From the NCBI RefSeq assembly GCF_002309535.1, contig NZ_CP023275.1, forward strand, positions 1,488,001-1,552,000: a stretch of 64,000 nt of DNA, read 5' to 3'. This document shows, one piece after another, positions 8,275-18,690 of the stretch; position 1 is the first letter of the stretch, and the number at the start of each line of letters is the position of its first letter. Origin of the DNA: Sulfurospirillum diekertiae (GTDB lineage Bacteria > Campylobacterota > Campylobacteria > Campylobacterales > Sulfurospirillaceae). The position numbers and the translations under genes were made by a program. The notes under the pieces are model-generated. The model had not been told where the DNA came from. It worked only from the letters and a program-made list of their open reading frames with translations, and did not search any database.

Positions 8275-10833
8275 ATGAGTTTTTTCCAAGCGTATGAAGC
8301 AGAAGTGAATGAAAGAGCAAAGTTAGGTGTTCCTCCTTTGCCTCTAGATGCTAAAAAAACAGCAGAGGTAGTCGAGCTTTTAAAAAAAGAAGAGGGTGAT
8401 CAAGCCTTCTTAAGTGATCTTCTCGCGAACAGAGTTCCACCAGGAGTTGATGAAGCTGCGTATGTTAAGGCTGCTTTTCTAAATGATGTTGCACAAAAAA
8501 AAGTTACATGTAAAGCAATTTCACCTGTTTACGCCATTGAACTTTTGGGAACCATGTTTGGTGGATATAACGTTCAACCTCTTGTTGATGCTCTTAGTTC
8601 AAAAGACGATACCGTAGCACGTGCAGCTTGCAATGCTCTTAAACATACTGTGCTTGTTTATAGCTCATTTAATGATATTGAAACTTTAGCAAAAACAAAT
8701 GTCTATGCCCAAGAAGTGATGACTTCTTGGGCAAATGCAGAGTGGTTTACCACAAAACCAACTATCTCAGAAAAAATTACCGTAGCCGTTTTAAAAGTAT
8801 CAGGTGAAACCAATACCGATGATCTTAGTCCTGCAAGTGAAGCGTTTACAAGAAGTGATATTCCTCTTCATGCCAATGCAATGCTGGTTAAAAGACTTCC
8901 TGGTTCCAATGAAAAAATTAAAGAGTTGATTGCCAAAGGGCATGAAGTTGCCTATGTCGGTGATGTTGTAGGAACGGGAAGTAGTCGAAAATCAGGTATT
9001 AACTCTATCCAATGGTGGATGGGACGTGAAATCCCCAATGTCCCCAATAAAAAAACAGGGGGGTTGATTTTAGGATCTACCATTGCGCCTATTTTCTTTA
9101 ATACAGCAGAAGACAGTGGAGCTCTTCCTATAGAAGTTAATGTTGAAGGCTTAGAAACAGGCGATCTTATTGATGTCTATCCTTTAGCCGGTAAAATTGA
9201 AAAAAATGGTAAAGTCATTGCAACATTTAAACTTTCACCCAATACCTTGGCAGACGAATACCGTGCTGGTGGTAGAATTCCTCTTATCATCGGTCGAGGC
9301 TTAACCACGAAAGCAAGAGCAAGTCTTGGAATGGGTGCAGAAAATATTTTTGCAAAACCAGAACAACCAAGTGAACAAAAAGGGGTAGGATATACACTTG
9401 CACAAAAAATGGTCGGACGTGCCTGTGGCGTTGAAGGTGTTCGTGCTGGTATGTATGTTGAACCCCATACACTTACTGTTGGAAGTCAAGACACCACCGG
9501 ACCAATGACGAGAGATGAGATCAAAGAGCTTGCTGCTCTTGGTTTTAGTGCGGATCTTGTGATGCAAAGTTTCTGTCATACTGCCGCTTATCCAAAACCA
9601 AGTGATGTTAAACTTCACCATACATTACCTGCGTTTATCACGTCTCGTTCAGGTGTTAGCCTTAAAGCAGGAGATGGTGTTATTCATTCCTGGCTTAACC
9701 GTATGGTCCTCCCTGACACGGTAGGAACAGGTGGAGATAGCCATACGCGTTTTCCTATTGGTATTTCGTTTCCAGCGGGTTCTGGTCTTGTTGCCTTTGC
9801 TGCCGTTACAGGGAGTATGCCTCTTAATATGCCTGAATCAGTCTTGGTGCGTTTTAAAGGTGAAATGCAACCTGGAATTACGCTTCGTGACCTTGTTAAT
9901 GCTATTCCTTACTATGCAATTAAAAAAGGGTTGCTCACTGTTCCAAAGAAAAACAAAAAAAATATCTTTGCAGGACGTATTTTAGAGATCGAAGGGCTTC
10001 CAAAACTCAAGGTTGAACAAGCATTTGAGCTTAGTGATGCTTCGGCGGAGAGAAGCGCAGCGGCATGTGCTGTAGCATTAGATGTTGAACCAATCGTTGA
10101 ATACCTTAAATCGAACATTACACTACTTGAAGCAATGATTAAAGCAGGCTATCAAGATGCTAAAACGTTGCAAAGACGCGCCGATAAAATGAAAGCGTGG
10201 ATCAAAGATCCTAAACTTCTTAAAGCAGATGCCAATGCACAGTATGCTGAAGTCATTGAAATCAATCTTAATGAAATCAAAGAGCCAATTCTCGCTTGTC
10301 CAAATGACCCCGATGATGTTGCCACACTCAGTGAAATCCTTTCCGATGACAATCGCCCTAAAAAAATCGATGAAGTCTTTGTCGGAAGCTGTATGACCAA
10401 CATTGGTCACTACAGAGCCCTTGGTGAGGTTCTTCAAGGTGAAGGAAAAGTGCCAACAACCCTTTGGGTCGCACCACCTACTAAAATGGATAAAGAGCAA
10501 CTCACTGCTGAGGGTTATTATTCTATTTTTGGTACTTCGGGTGCTCGTATTGAAATCCCAGGTTGTTCACTCTGCATGGGTAACCAAGCCAATGTTAAAG
10601 AAGGTGCTGTTGTCTTCTCAACATCCACCAGAAACTTCGATAACCGTATGGGACCAAACTCTAAAGTTTATCTTGGTAGCGCAGAATTAGCAGCCCTTTG
10701 TGCACTTCTAGGCAGACTGCCAAGTGTTGAAGAGTATATGAGTTTAGTGCCTAAAAAATTGGCGGGTAAGACAGATAAAGTCTACAAATATCTCAATTTT
10801 AATCTCATAGAAAATTACGAACTCGCAAATTAA
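8275..10833 (+). CDS. acnB: Bifunctional aconitate hydratase 2 / 2-methylisocitrate dehydratase
   Basis: AcnB interconverts citrate and isocitrate in the TCA cycle. It has 852 residues from the ATG at 8275; AAGGAG upstream decides this start over a longer frame that overlaps ftsK. The HEAT-like N-terminal domain (about 1-160), a swivel domain carrying GTGSSRKSG, and the catalytic core are in the AcnB order. The [4Fe-4S] ligands are visible in [11 protein letters not shown] (about residue 705) and [10 protein letters not shown] (two Cys, about 763-766). Length is normal. A hairpin terminator follows. Confidence 0.97.
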   Translation: MSFFQAYEAEVNERAKLGVPPLPLDAKKTAEVVELLKKEEGDQAFLSDLLANRVPPGVDEAAYVKAAFLNDVAQKKVTCKAISPVYAIELLGTMFGGYNVQPLVDALSSKDDTVARAACNALKHTVLVYSSFNDIETLAKTNVYAQEVMTSWANAEWFTTKPTISEKITVAVLKVSGETNTDDLSPASEAFTRSDIPLHANAMLVKRLPGSNEKIKELIAKGHEVAYVGDVVGTGSSRKSGINSIQWWMGREIPNVPNKKTGGLILGSTIAPIFFNTAEDSGALPIEVNVEGLETGDLIDVYPLAGKIEKNGKVIATFKLSPNTLADEYRAGGRIPLIIGRGLTTKARASLGMGAENIFAKPEQPSEQKGVGYTLAQKMVGRACGVEGVRAGMYVEPHTLTVGSQDTTGPMTRDEIKELAALGFSADLVMQSFCHTAAYPKPSDVKLHHTLPAFITSRSGVSLKAGDGVIHSWLNRMVLPDTVGTGGDSHTRFPIGISFPAGSGLVAFAAVTGSMPLNMPESVLVRFKGEMQPGITLRDLVNAIPYYAIKKGLLTVPKKNKKNIFAGRILEIEGLPKLKVEQAFELSDASAERSAAACAVALDVEPIVEYLKSNITLLEAMIKAGYQDAKTLQRRADKMKAWIKDPKLLKADANAQYAEVIEINLNEIKEPILACPNDPDDVATLSEILSDDNRPKKIDEVFVGSCMTNIGHYRALGEVLQGEGKVPTTLWVAPPTKMDKEQLTAEGYYSIFGTSGARIEIPGCSLCMGNQANVKEGAVVFSTSTRNFDNRMGPNSKVYLGSAELAALCALLGRLPSVEEYMSLVPKKLAGKTDKVYKYLNFNLIENYELAN

Positions 10834-10841
10834 TATCCCAC

Positions 10842-10873
10842 AAGCCACTCAAATTGAGTGGCTTTTACTTTTT
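10842..10873 (+). terminator. Terminator after acnB
   Basis: AAGCCACTCAAATTGAGTGG pairs on itself (AAGCCACTCAA with TTGAGTGGCTT) and is followed by TTTACTTTTT. It sits between acnB and slyD. Confidence 0.85.
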
Positions 10874-10889
10874 ACATGTAAGGACTCTT

Positions 10890-11387
10890 TTGACTATACA
10901 AAAAAATTGTATTGTAACACTCGACTACACTGTTTTTGACACTGAGAACAACCTTTTAGACAGTGGTGCACAATCACTTGTGTATCTTCATGGTGGATAC
11001 GGTGATATATTTGAAAAAATTGAAAAAGCCTTGGAAGGCAAAAGTGTAGGAGAAAGTATTCATATGCAATTGTCTCCTAAAGAGGCATTTGGTGAGTATA
11101 AACAAGAACTTGTATTGATTGAAGAGCGAAGTATGTTTGAAGATGATCTTGAAGTAGGGCAAAATGTTGAAATGGTTTTTAGTGAAGATGCCGATGATGA
11201 GATAATGCTTTCATATACGGTCATTGAAATTTTAGAAGATCGCGTTATTTTGGATGCAAATCATCCTCTTGCTGGTGTAACAATTCTCTTTGATGGAACA
11301 GTCATTGGTGTGCGCGAAGCCACAAATGATGAAATTGAGAAGAGACTCTTCAGTCATGAAGAGTCTCTATCTGTCATGCAAAATTAA
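10890..11387 (+). CDS. slyD: FKBP-type peptidyl-prolyl isomerase, SlyD-like
   Basis: This 165-residue cis-trans prolyl isomerase and chaperone has the SlyD order: an FKBP half (CIVTLDYTVFDTENNLLDSG), an inserted-flap domain (FGEYKQELVLIEERSMF), and a return to the FKBP core with DANHPLAGVTILFDGTV. I chose TTG at 10890 because AAGGA lies 5 bases upstream; the longer frame from 10854 starts inside the acnB terminator. It lacks the His/Cys-rich metal-binding tail of E. coli SlyD, so a role in nickel delivery is less certain. Its stop overlaps the convergent ppsA stop in TTAA. Confidence 0.88.
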   Translation: MTIQKNCIVTLDYTVFDTENNLLDSGAQSLVYLHGGYGDIFEKIEKALEGKSVGESIHMQLSPKEAFGEYKQELVLIEERSMFEDDLEVGQNVEMVFSEDADDEIMLSYTVIEILEDRVILDANHPLAGVTILFDGTVIGVREATNDEIEKRLFSHEESLSVMQN

Positions 11388-13765
11388 CGCAATTTTTCTT
11401 CCAAATTTTCAACCACTTGATGCATTTTATACAGTGAGTCCGGATTTAGAGAGATTGAATCTATCCCATTTTGAACTAAAAACTCCGTAATTTCAGGATA
11501 ATCAGAAGGTGCTTGCCCACAAATACCGATGTATTTTCCTCTTGCTTTACACGCATCAATCGCCATTTTTAGCATTGTAGTCACAGCAGGGTTCCGCTCG
11601 TTAAAAATATGAGCAATCATACCACTCTCTCTATCTACGCCTAAAACAAGTTGGGTAAGATCGTTTGATCCAATCGAATAGCCATCAAAGATATTTAAAA
11701 AGTCATCCGCTATGATGACATTGGCGGGTATCTCGCACATCGCATAAATTTTCAACCCATTAATACCTTGCACTAATCCTTGAGCGTTCATAATACCGAT
11801 AACCTTTTGTCCTTCTTGAGGCGTACGCACAAAAGGAAGCATGATAATAATATTGGTAAGTCCCATATCCTCTCGCGCACGCTTGAGTGCTTCACACTCC
11901 CACGCATACGCCTCCTTGTAACTTTCATCATAGTATCTACTTGCTCCACGAAAGCCTATCATCGGATTTTCTTCGACCGCTTCGTAAGCAAGACCTCCTA
12001 GCATATTGCGGTACTCATTACTTTTAAAATCACTGGTGCGAATGATGACAGGTTTTGGAAAAAACGCCGCAGCTATCATCCCTACGCCTTCACTAATCTT
12101 TTGGAGAAAAAACTCTTTAGCATCTGTATAAGGAGACATGAAAGCTCTGATTGCATCCTCATCTTGCACAGGATTTCCTTTGTGCATATTCACCAGTGCC
12201 ATCGGGTGGGCATTAATGGAATGGGTCATAATGAACTCCATGCGAGCCAGTCCTACGCCATCATTGGGCATTTTGGCAAAGTTAAACGCTTCGGCTGGAT
12301 TGCCCACATTCATCATCAGTTTGGTCTTCGTCTGCTTTAAAGAACTGAGGTCTATCGTTTTACATGTAAAGGCAATTTCACCTTCATATATATGTCCTTC
12401 ATCGCCCCCAGCGCAACTAACAGTCACTTTTTGAGTATTGCTTAACACTTCGGTTGCATTACCACAACCGACTACTGCTGGAACGCCAATCTCACGCGCA
12501 ACAATAGCAGCATGACACGTTCTGCTGCCTCGATTGGTCACAACGGCTGAAGCTTTTTTCATGATAGGTTCCCAGTCAGGATTGGTCGTATCGGCAACCA
12601 AAATATTGCCTTCTTTGAAAAGGGCAAATTCGGAGGTGTTATGAATGACTTTGACTTCGCCACTGCCGATTTTATCGCCAACAGCTCGACCAGAGGTAAT
12701 AAGCTTCAAATCTTTGGTACTACTCAAGGCATATTTTTCGATGGAGATGTTATTCTGGAGTTTACTTTGAACCGTCTCAGGGCGTGCTTGAACGATGTAG
12801 AGTTTGCCATCTAAGCCATCTTTCGCCCACTCAATGTCCATAGAACGTTTATAATACTCTTCAATAATCAGTGCTTGATGCGCTAAAATCATCACTTCTG
12901 TATCCGTGATGGAAAAATGATTTTGCTCTTCTTCTGTAGTGGGAACATTGATGGTATGGGTTTCATCACTGTAAAGCATTTTCTCTTTTTTACTGCCTAA
13001 AGAGCGTTTTAAAATGGTATTGAGCCCTTTTTTAAGGGTTGGTTTAAAAACAAAAAATTCATCAGCATTGACTTTTCCGCTCACCACATTTTCACCTAGC
13101 CCCCAGATGGCATTAATTAAAATGAGATTTTCTGAACCGCTTTCTGTGTCGATGGTGAACATAATGCCACTACTGGCAAGATCACTTCGTACCATTTTTT
13201 GAATACCCACAGAAAGAGCCACTTTAAAATGGTCAAATCCTCTGCTGGTTCGATAACTAATGGCTCGATCAGTAAATAAAGAAGCATAACACTGTTTGAC
13301 ACTTTGTATGAGTTTTTCAGGGGAATTAATGTTGAGAAAGGTCTCTTGTTGACCTGCAAAACTAGCATCGGGTAGATCTTCAGCCGTTCCTGATGAGCGC
13401 ACTGCAACATCAATATGTTCTGAACCATACTCTTGCGAGAGCATGTGATAAGCGCTTTGTAACTCTTTGATAAGTTCAGCTGGAAGCGTTGAAGCCAAGA
13501 TAAGCTCTCTGATGGCAAGACCACGTTTTTGAAGCGAAAAAGTATCGGAAATATCCAACCCTTCTAAAAGTTTTTCGATTTTTTCTTTAATACCGTTTTC
13601 TTTAAGTAACAAATGATACGCCTCGCTAGTTGTTGCAAAACCATTGGGAACTTTGATGCCTTTGGTAGATAGCTTTTGGTACATTTCACCGAGACTAGCA
13701 TTTTTCCCACCTACAAGGGGAATATCGCCGATATGAAGTTCATTGAAGAAACGAATGTAGTGCAT
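11384..13765 (-). CDS. ppsA: Phosphoenolpyruvate synthase
   Basis: PpsA converts pyruvate and ATP to phosphoenolpyruvate, AMP and phosphate in gluconeogenesis. The 793-residue protein has the family order: an ATP-grasp nucleotide-binding domain (VGGKNASLGEMY near the N-terminus, VRSSGTAEDLPDASFAGQQE), the phosphohistidine swivel domain (TNRGSRTCHAAIVAREIG, catalytic His), and the C-terminal PEP/pyruvate TIM barrel ending GICGQAPSDYPE. Length is normal. GGGAGG precedes the ATG. It probably supports growth on organic acids, with AcnB nearby. Its 3' end overlaps the convergent slyD by 4 bp. Confidence 0.96.
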   Translation of the reverse strand: MHYIRFFNELHIGDIPLVGGKNASLGEMYQKLSTKGIKVPNGFATTSEAYHLLLKENGIKEKIEKLLEGLDISDTFSLQKRGLAIRELILASTLPAELIKELQSAYHMLSQEYGSEHIDVAVRSSGTAEDLPDASFAGQQETFLNINSPEKLIQSVKQCYASLFTDRAISYRTSRGFDHFKVALSVGIQKMVRSDLASSGIMFTIDTESGSENLILINAIWGLGENVVSGKVNADEFFVFKPTLKKGLNTILKRSLGSKKEKMLYSDETHTINVPTTEEEQNHFSITDTEVMILAHQALIIEEYYKRSMDIEWAKDGLDGKLYIVQARPETVQSKLQNNISIEKYALSSTKDLKLITSGRAVGDKIGSGEVKVIHNTSEFALFKEGNILVADTTNPDWEPIMKKASAVVTNRGSRTCHAAIVAREIGVPAVVGCGNATEVLSNTQKVTVSCAGGDEGHIYEGEIAFTCKTIDLSSLKQTKTKLMMNVGNPAEAFNFAKMPNDGVGLARMEFIMTHSINAHPMALVNMHKGNPVQDEDAIRAFMSPYTDAKEFFLQKISEGVGMIAAAFFPKPVIIRTSDFKSNEYRNMLGGLAYEAVEENPMIGFRGASRYYDESYKEAYAWECEALKRAREDMGLTNIIIMLPFVRTPQEGQKVIGIMNAQGLVQGINGLKIYAMCEIPANVIIADDFLNIFDGYSIGSNDLTQLVLGVDRESGMIAHIFNERNPAVTTMLKMAIDACKARGKYIGICGQAPSDYPEITEFLVQNGIDSISLNPDSLYKMHQVVENLEEKLR
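12359..12370. repeat. TTTACATGTAAA palindrome in ppsA
   Basis: Exact copy inside ppsA. It is read as Phe-Thr-Cys-Lys in the gap between the swivel and PEP-binding domains, outside any conserved motif. Confidence 0.9.
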
Positions 13766-13863
13766 AATAACCTCCCATAAGAAAAGTTATATCTATGGTA
13801 GCACAAAATAGAATCAGGAGTGCTATAAAAAAGAGATTACATGTAAAGTGAAAATGAAGAGTA

Positions 13864-13890
13864 TTTCAAAAGCCCAGAGGGCTTTTGAAA
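13864..13890 (-). terminator. Hairpin after mipA-like gene
   Basis: TTTCAAAAGCCC (13864-13875) and GGGCTTTTGAAA (13879-13890) form a perfect 12-bp stem with a 3-base loop just after the stop of the outer-membrane gene. The T-run is weak. A TTACATGTAAA core lies nearby at 13837. Confidence 0.6.
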
Positions 13891-13914
13891 CGGATAGGAG
13901 CAAATAACAACACT

Positions 13915-14649
13915 TTAGAAGCTATACATAATGGATAAATACCCAGCAATTTGATAATGGTCATCTACAATAGGACTTTTATAAATCGTACTGTCAAAGT
14001 GCTTGTATTCAACATTTGCAATGATTGACCATGTCTCGCTAAAGGCAAATATTTGTGTTAATCCAATGAAGGGATTGAGAGCACCATCTGCATGATAGCT
14101 TGGGCGCAGAAGTGTTGCTTCTTTGGCTTTGACACCATAGTAATAATCGCTTTTCTTATCACTGAGGTATTCTAAGCCAGCATAGAGGGATAAAGCTGAA
14201 TTTTTTGTCTCTAAAAGTGTGTAATTATACGCTGCGTTGAGAGTATATCCATCCGATGTATTGGTGACATCTTGCGATAGGGTAGTGCTTAAAAAGCTGT
14301 TTTCAAAATTGTATTTCATTCTGAGCCCACTCTCCAAGGACATATTGCGATTATCCATTCCTGCTAAATCGTGACTGTCTTTACTTTTATAGCCTGCAAG
14401 TACAGGAAGCACAATAACTCCAATTTGCAGTGTTTTGGTATCGTAAAAATTATACCCCATATTGATACCTTCAATAAAAGCACTTTTATACGTGAGTTCA
14501 ATATCAGGTAAAGGCATCGTAACATTTGAAATACCTTTATAAGGGCTGGTGCTTGTAGTCACACCAATACCTACTTGCAATGATGTATCATCTGCCGCGC
14601 AAACGCTCGTTAACACCATACAGGATACTAACATCAATTTTCTTTTCAT
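13915..14649 (-). CDS. MipA/OmpV family outer membrane protein
   Basis: This 244-residue beta-barrel protein is predicted in the outer membrane. The start is the ATG at 14649 with GGAG upstream, not the TTG just before it. A signal peptide covers about residues 1-18 (KRKLMLVSCMVLTSVCAA). The mature part begins LQVGIGVTTSTSPYKGISN and continues with alternating barrel strands, PLPDIELTYKSAFIEG and a C-terminal aromatic residue (YSF), as in MipA/OmpV proteins. In other bacteria the family scaffolds murein enzymes or serves as an antigenic porin; the role here is not known. It is divergent from an AraC regulator, which may control it. Confidence 0.8.
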   Translation of the reverse strand: MKRKLMLVSCMVLTSVCAADDTSLQVGIGVTTSTSPYKGISNVTMPLPDIELTYKSAFIEGINMGYNFYDTKTLQIGVIVLPVLAGYKSKDSHDLAGMDNRNMSLESGLRMKYNFENSFLSTTLSQDVTNTSDGYTLNAAYNYTLLETKNSALSLYAGLEYLSDKKSDYYYGVKAKEATLLRPSYHADGALNPFIGLTQIFAFSETWSIIANVEYKHFDSTIYKSPIVDDHYQIAGYLSIMYSF

Positions 14650-14785
14650 CAATCAAATCTCCATGGTTTATTTGTGCGGTATTGTATAAAAGAGTGATAT
14701 ATTTTTTATAGTAAAAAAGCGAACAAAGCATGTGGCTATTTAGTATATAATTCGATGATTATTTTAAGCTTTTTGAAGGAATACA

Positions 14786-15670
14786 ATGTTTGTAGATACG
14801 GGAATGCCGCCTCAAGGCGATTATGCAAAAGCATTTCCAAAAAATCCATCTCTGTTACCCTATATTCATTCGTATGTTTCTATTATCAGCGAAGTAAAAG
14901 ATACTCGTGAGCAGTATATTACACGCTTCTTTCCATCCTTTATGACGCAGTTTGTCTTTGATTTTTATGGAAGTTTGAATGAAGTAGTTGAAGAAGGAAG
15001 CGTTCAGCTCGATATTGACAAAGGGACGTATGTTAAAAGCGGCATTGGTACATGGATGGACTTTTTTCAAAAAGAGAGTGCCTCGTCCAAGCGATTAGTC
15101 AAAAGCTTTAAAGTAACGCTTTATCCGCAAGTTCTCTATGAAGTATTTGGTATTTCCCCTTTTGACATTCGAAATGAAGATTTGAGTATTAATGATATAT
15201 GGGGAGAACACGAAGGAGAGTTGCTTTTTGAAGAGCTAGAATCTATGCCAACAGGAGATGGCATGATTGAGGTTTTTGAACGTTATTTTATGAAACAATT
15301 ATCAAAAAAACATTTTTCTCAAAAAAATATTTCAAATTATCTTAAGAATGGACATGATTATACTTCGTTAAAACTCTTATCGCAAGAGTGCGGTTACAGT
15401 GAAAGGTGGATCCAGAAACAATATCTTGAAGTCTTTGGAGAATCCTTTAAGCACATTTATAATAATGCACGATTTATCAAAACGTTAAGGATGATGAATA
15501 GTGCCGTTTTACGAGGTGAAAATCATCTCAAATTTGTCTCCATAGCGTATGAGTGTGGCTATTTTGATCAGACACATTTTATTAAAGAGTTCAAAAAATT
15601 TACAGGGCTCACACCCTCTTATTATTTTCATACGTTTAGAGAAAAAATCCCACTTTCATGGCTTTGGTAA
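14786..15670 (+). CDS. AraC family transcriptional regulator
   Basis: This 294-residue protein has an N-terminal sensory domain (about 1-180) resembling the DUF6597 cupin-like domain of AraC proteins (FFPSFMTQFVFDFYG), and a C-terminal double helix-turn-helix. The first (about 190-240) contains SLKLLSQECGYSERWIQKQY; the second (about 248-285) contains SIAYECGYFDQTHFIKEFKK followed by FTGLTPSYYF, the AraC signature. It is divergent from the mipA-like gene and convergent with an MFS exporter, so either could be a target. The ligand cannot be predicted. Confidence 0.88.
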   Translation: MFVDTGMPPQGDYAKAFPKNPSLLPYIHSYVSIISEVKDTREQYITRFFPSFMTQFVFDFYGSLNEVVEEGSVQLDIDKGTYVKSGIGTWMDFFQKESASSKRLVKSFKVTLYPQVLYEVFGISPFDIRNEDLSINDIWGEHEGELLFEELESMPTGDGMIEVFERYFMKQLSKKHFSQKNISNYLKNGHDYTSLKLLSQECGYSERWIQKQYLEVFGESFKHIYNNARFIKTLRMMNSAVLRGENHLKFVSIAYECGYFDQTHFIKEFKKFTGLTPSYYFHTFREKIPLSWLW

Positions 15671-15674
15671 CTAT

Positions 15675-16901
15675 TTAAAATGATCGTTTTTGCTTATACC
15701 AACTATTTGCGCATACCAATGTCGTTCCTAGTAAAATAAGCGATGCAAACCAAAAAGAGGCATAAGGGTGTAAAAATTGGTTCATTCCATACGCAAGCAT
15801 TGGACCAAGTGCCGCACCAAAGTCAATGAGTAACGAATACGTTGTCATAATTTTAATTCTTGCTCCGTTGTTTGATGCCGTATCAGCAGCTAAGGCATCC
15901 GCAATAGTTGTAAGGGAAGTTGCCGTTGCTTGGAGTAAAAGAAGTATCCCAATCCATAGCCAAAAAGGCAGATCAAAAGAGACCAGTGCAAATAAAATAC
16001 TCGCTAATAATGTTGAGATGAGAAGAAGAGGGTATCGACCCGCTTTTCCATCCGTCAAACTACCAAATAAGGGAGCTAAAAACGGCTCAAATCCCCAACG
16101 AATGGCTTGAAGTATGCCAGCAAGTGAAGAAGCTCCCATGAGACATCCAAAGATCAAGACAACAGAGCCATTATGAATTTCAATCAAGTATGAGAGCGTG
16201 GATGTTACAATTCCTTGATAAATCAGGGCAAAAAACATCCCGATGCCTAGTACCGATAACACATTACGATTGCTCCACAGAGAAAAGTGTCTCTCATCTT
16301 CGACATGCCCAGCGACCATACCTTGCGCTGTTGGTTTAATGACGATAAAGACGATAGGTAAACAAGAGAGCGTTACGAGACTAAAGATAATTGATGTAGT
16401 GGTCAATCCATAAAAATCAGCTAAAAATCCTCCAACCAACATCCCCACTAAACTTCCAAGGCGATACAAGCCATTGTAAAGCCCCATACTTTTGCCTCTG
16501 GTCGCATCGGTTGCATATTCTAAAATCGTAAAATAAGCGCCCAATCTTAAAAATCCCCATGCAACGCCCCAAAGCGAACGTACGATCAAAAGCCCAACAA
16601 ATCCTTGAATTAATCCATACGATAGCGTCGTACTAAATGCCAATAAAACTGCGATCAAAACACCGGTTCTCGCACTGATTTTTGTGTAAAGCCAGCCGAT
16701 AAGAGGATTGAGTGGGAGTCTCACTAGACGGTTGATCGATAAAAGAATGCCAACTTGCCATAAAGACGTAAGACCTGCTTCCTCCCAGTGTGTCGGTAAA
16801 ACAACGTAAAGCATTGAATCACCCACCAAACAAATAGCCGTAAGCAGGGCAATGATAACAATGGGTTTCTTTTGAAAAGTTTGAAGCATTTTGGGTTGCA
16901 T
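15675..16901 (-). CDS. MFS transporter
   Basis: This 408-residue inner-membrane secondary transporter has about 12 hydrophobic spans. The start used gives MQPKMLQTFQKK; an internal Met at residue 5 is possible. Motif-A-like residues lie between spans 2 and 3 (NPLIGWLYTKISARTG), and a related loop in the second half is GSLTDGKAGRYP, both typical of drug/metabolite exporters. The substrate cannot be read from sequence. It is convergent with the AraC gene, 4 bp apart. Confidence 0.85.
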   Translation of the reverse strand: MQPKMLQTFQKKPIVIIALLTAICLVGDSMLYVVLPTHWEEAGLTSLWQVGILLSINRLVRLPLNPLIGWLYTKISARTGVLIAVLLAFSTTLSYGLIQGFVGLLIVRSLWGVAWGFLRLGAYFTILEYATDATRGKSMGLYNGLYRLGSLVGMLVGGFLADFYGLTTTSIIFSLVTLSCLPIVFIVIKPTAQGMVAGHVEDERHFSLWSNRNVLSVLGIGMFFALIYQGIVTSTLSYLIEIHNGSVVLIFGCLMGASSLAGILQAIRWGFEPFLAPLFGSLTDGKAGRYPLLLISTLLASILFALVSFDLPFWLWIGILLLLQATATSLTTIADALAADTASNNGARIKIMTTYSLLIDFGAALGPMLAYGMNQFLHPYASFWFASLILLGTTLVCANSWYKQKRSF

Positions 16902-16959
16902 AAAAACCAGCTGTAGGAATGAATTTTAAGCGTATTAAAAAAAGAAGCACAAAATCAAA

Positions 16960-17037
16960 TGGTCGGAGTGACAGGACTCGAACCTGCGACCTCTACCACC
17001 CCAAGGTAGCGCGCTAGCCAGGCTGCGCTACACCCCG
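16960..17037 (-). tRNA. tRNA-Pro (anticodon GGG)
   Basis: A 78-nt reverse-strand tRNA with encoded CCA. The acceptor arm CGGGGTG pairs with CACTCCG, the anticodon stem is CTACC/GGTAG with loop TTGGGGT giving anticodon GGG, and the T loop is GGTTCGAGTCC. It reads CCC and CCU. Confidence 0.95.
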
Positions 17038-17151
17038 ACACATTTAAGAATTTTGATTTTAACCAAGATAACCAAAAAGTTTTATTATAATAATAGATCT
17101 ATACTAAGCGGATATACAACCGTTTTTATAAAAAACCAACAATGGCACTTC

Positions 17152-18666
17152 ATGAAAGAAATTCTTTTAACGACCTTTAATGCGCGCTATACACATACAT
17201 CTATTGCTCAACGCTATCTTTTTGCTAACCTTGAAGAGCTTCAAGAAAAAGCGAAAATTTTAGAGTTTGTCATCAACTCACAAGTCGCCGATGCCGCAGA
17301 AGAAATCCTTAGTTATAACCCAAAAATTGTAGGCATTGGTGCGTATATTTGGAACGCTTTGGAAGTACAAGAGCTTATAAGTATCCTCAAAAAAGTAGCA
17401 CCTCATATTTTCATCGTTTTAGGAGGTCCTGAAGCGAGCCATTTCCCCCATCGTGTTGATTTTAGTGGGGCAGATTACATTATTCAAGGAGAGGGTGACA
17501 TCGCTTTTTATGAGCTGTGTCAAACGCTTCTTGAGGGTCATAAACCAAATGAGCACGTCATCAAAGCGCCGATGGTTCATTTGAATGCCATAAAACTGCC
17601 ATATGACTACTACACAGATCACGACATCAAAAACCGTTACTGCTACGTTGAGGCAAGTCGTGGATGCCCGTTTACCTGTGAATTTTGTCTTTCATCTGCT
17701 GATAAAAAAGTGCGGGACATCGAAATAGAGCGTTTCATAGGCGAGCTTGAAAAACTCTGGCAACGAGGTGTGCGTAATTTCAAGTTTATTGACCGTACAT
17801 TTAACCTTAGCATTGAAAACGCAACGAAACTTTTGGATTTTTTTCTTGCCAAAACAGAAGCATGTTTTGTCCATTTTGAAGTTATCCCAGACCATTTTCC
17901 AAGCGCTCTAAGGGAAAAAATAGCACAGTTTCCTCCTGCAGCGTTGCAACTCGAAGTGGGTATTCAAACGCTTGATCCTGAAATCTCTAAAAATATTCAT
18001 AGACGCCTCAACATTGCTAAAATCGAAGACAACCTTGCCTTTCTACAACAGCAAACGCATGCGCATTTGCATGTGGACCTCATTATCGGTTTACCAGGAG
18101 AAAGTTTAGAAGGTTTTGGTCGCAATTTAGACAAGCTTTATTCGCTGACACAGTGTGAGATTCAAATCGGCATCCTCAAAAAACTCTCAGGTACAACTAT
18201 TTCGCGTCACGATGAGATCCACGGTATGAAGTATTGCGATAAGCCACCCTATGATATCTTGCAAAACAACCTTATCCCTTTTAAAGAGATGCAAAAGATG
18301 AAGCGTTTTGCTCGCTTTTGGGATATGGTGTATAACAGTGGTAATTTTAAGAAGAGTGCAATACACTTATGGCATGATGGCAAAGTGTATGATGGCTTTT
18401 ATGCTTTTAGTGAATGGCTTTATACGCAAACAAAGTCTACATGGCAGATTTCATTGGATCGCTTAGCTGAACTCATCTTTCGCTATCTTTGTGAAGTTAT
18501 GAAATATGAGCAAGAGTGTATTAAAGCGATGCTTATAGAAGATATTATGACGATTCGTGGGCGTAAAATGCCTTCTTTTTTACGCGAAAATTACGTTCAA
18601 GAGGAAGTGCATAAAGAGGGTACTTCAAAACTGAATAAACGCCAGTTAAAACATGCCACAGTATAA
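17152..18666 (+). CDS. B12-binding domain radical SAM protein (DUF4080-like)
   Basis: This is a 504-residue protein from the ATG at 17152 (MKEILLTTFNARYTH); the frame extends upstream to 17053 but through non-conserved sequence. Residues about 1-140 form a cobalamin-binding Rossmann domain (GIGAYIWNALEVQELI, VLGGPEASHF). A radical SAM core follows with the cluster motif GCPFTCEFC (C-x3-C-x2-C, about residue 170), then DRTFNLS and GIQTLDPEI segments of the barrel. The C-terminus matches the DUF4080 extension of this group. The substrate is unknown; related B12-radical SAM enzymes perform methylations or rearrangements. No clear Shine-Dalgarno site is seen. Confidence 0.85.
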   Translation: MKEILLTTFNARYTHTSIAQRYLFANLEELQEKAKILEFVINSQVADAAEEILSYNPKIVGIGAYIWNALEVQELISILKKVAPHIFIVLGGPEASHFPHRVDFSGADYIIQGEGDIAFYELCQTLLEGHKPNEHVIKAPMVHLNAIKLPYDYYTDHDIKNRYCYVEASRGCPFTCEFCLSSADKKVRDIEIERFIGELEKLWQRGVRNFKFIDRTFNLSIENATKLLDFFLAKTEACFVHFEVIPDHFPSALREKIAQFPPAALQLEVGIQTLDPEISKNIHRRLNIAKIEDNLAFLQQQTHAHLHVDLIIGLPGESLEGFGRNLDKLYSLTQCEIQIGILKKLSGTTISRHDEIHGMKYCDKPPYDILQNNLIPFKEMQKMKRFARFWDMVYNSGNFKKSAIHLWHDGKVYDGFYAFSEWLYTQTKSTWQISLDRLAELIFRYLCEVMKYEQECIKAMLIEDIMTIRGRKMPSFLRENYVQEEVHKEGTSKLNKRQLKHATV

Positions 18667-18690
18667 TGGCAATTTTTTTAAGGAGGAATA

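Noticed and set aside
9301..9621. Antisense reading frames inside acnB and many other genes
   Set aside because: They are opposite-strand shadows of strongly conserved genes, without ribosome-binding sites or recognisable domains.
17053..17151. Upstream extension of the radical SAM gene
   Set aside because: Translated sequence is not conserved-looking and begins 16 bases after tRNA-Pro; the ATG at 17152 gives the usual N-terminus.
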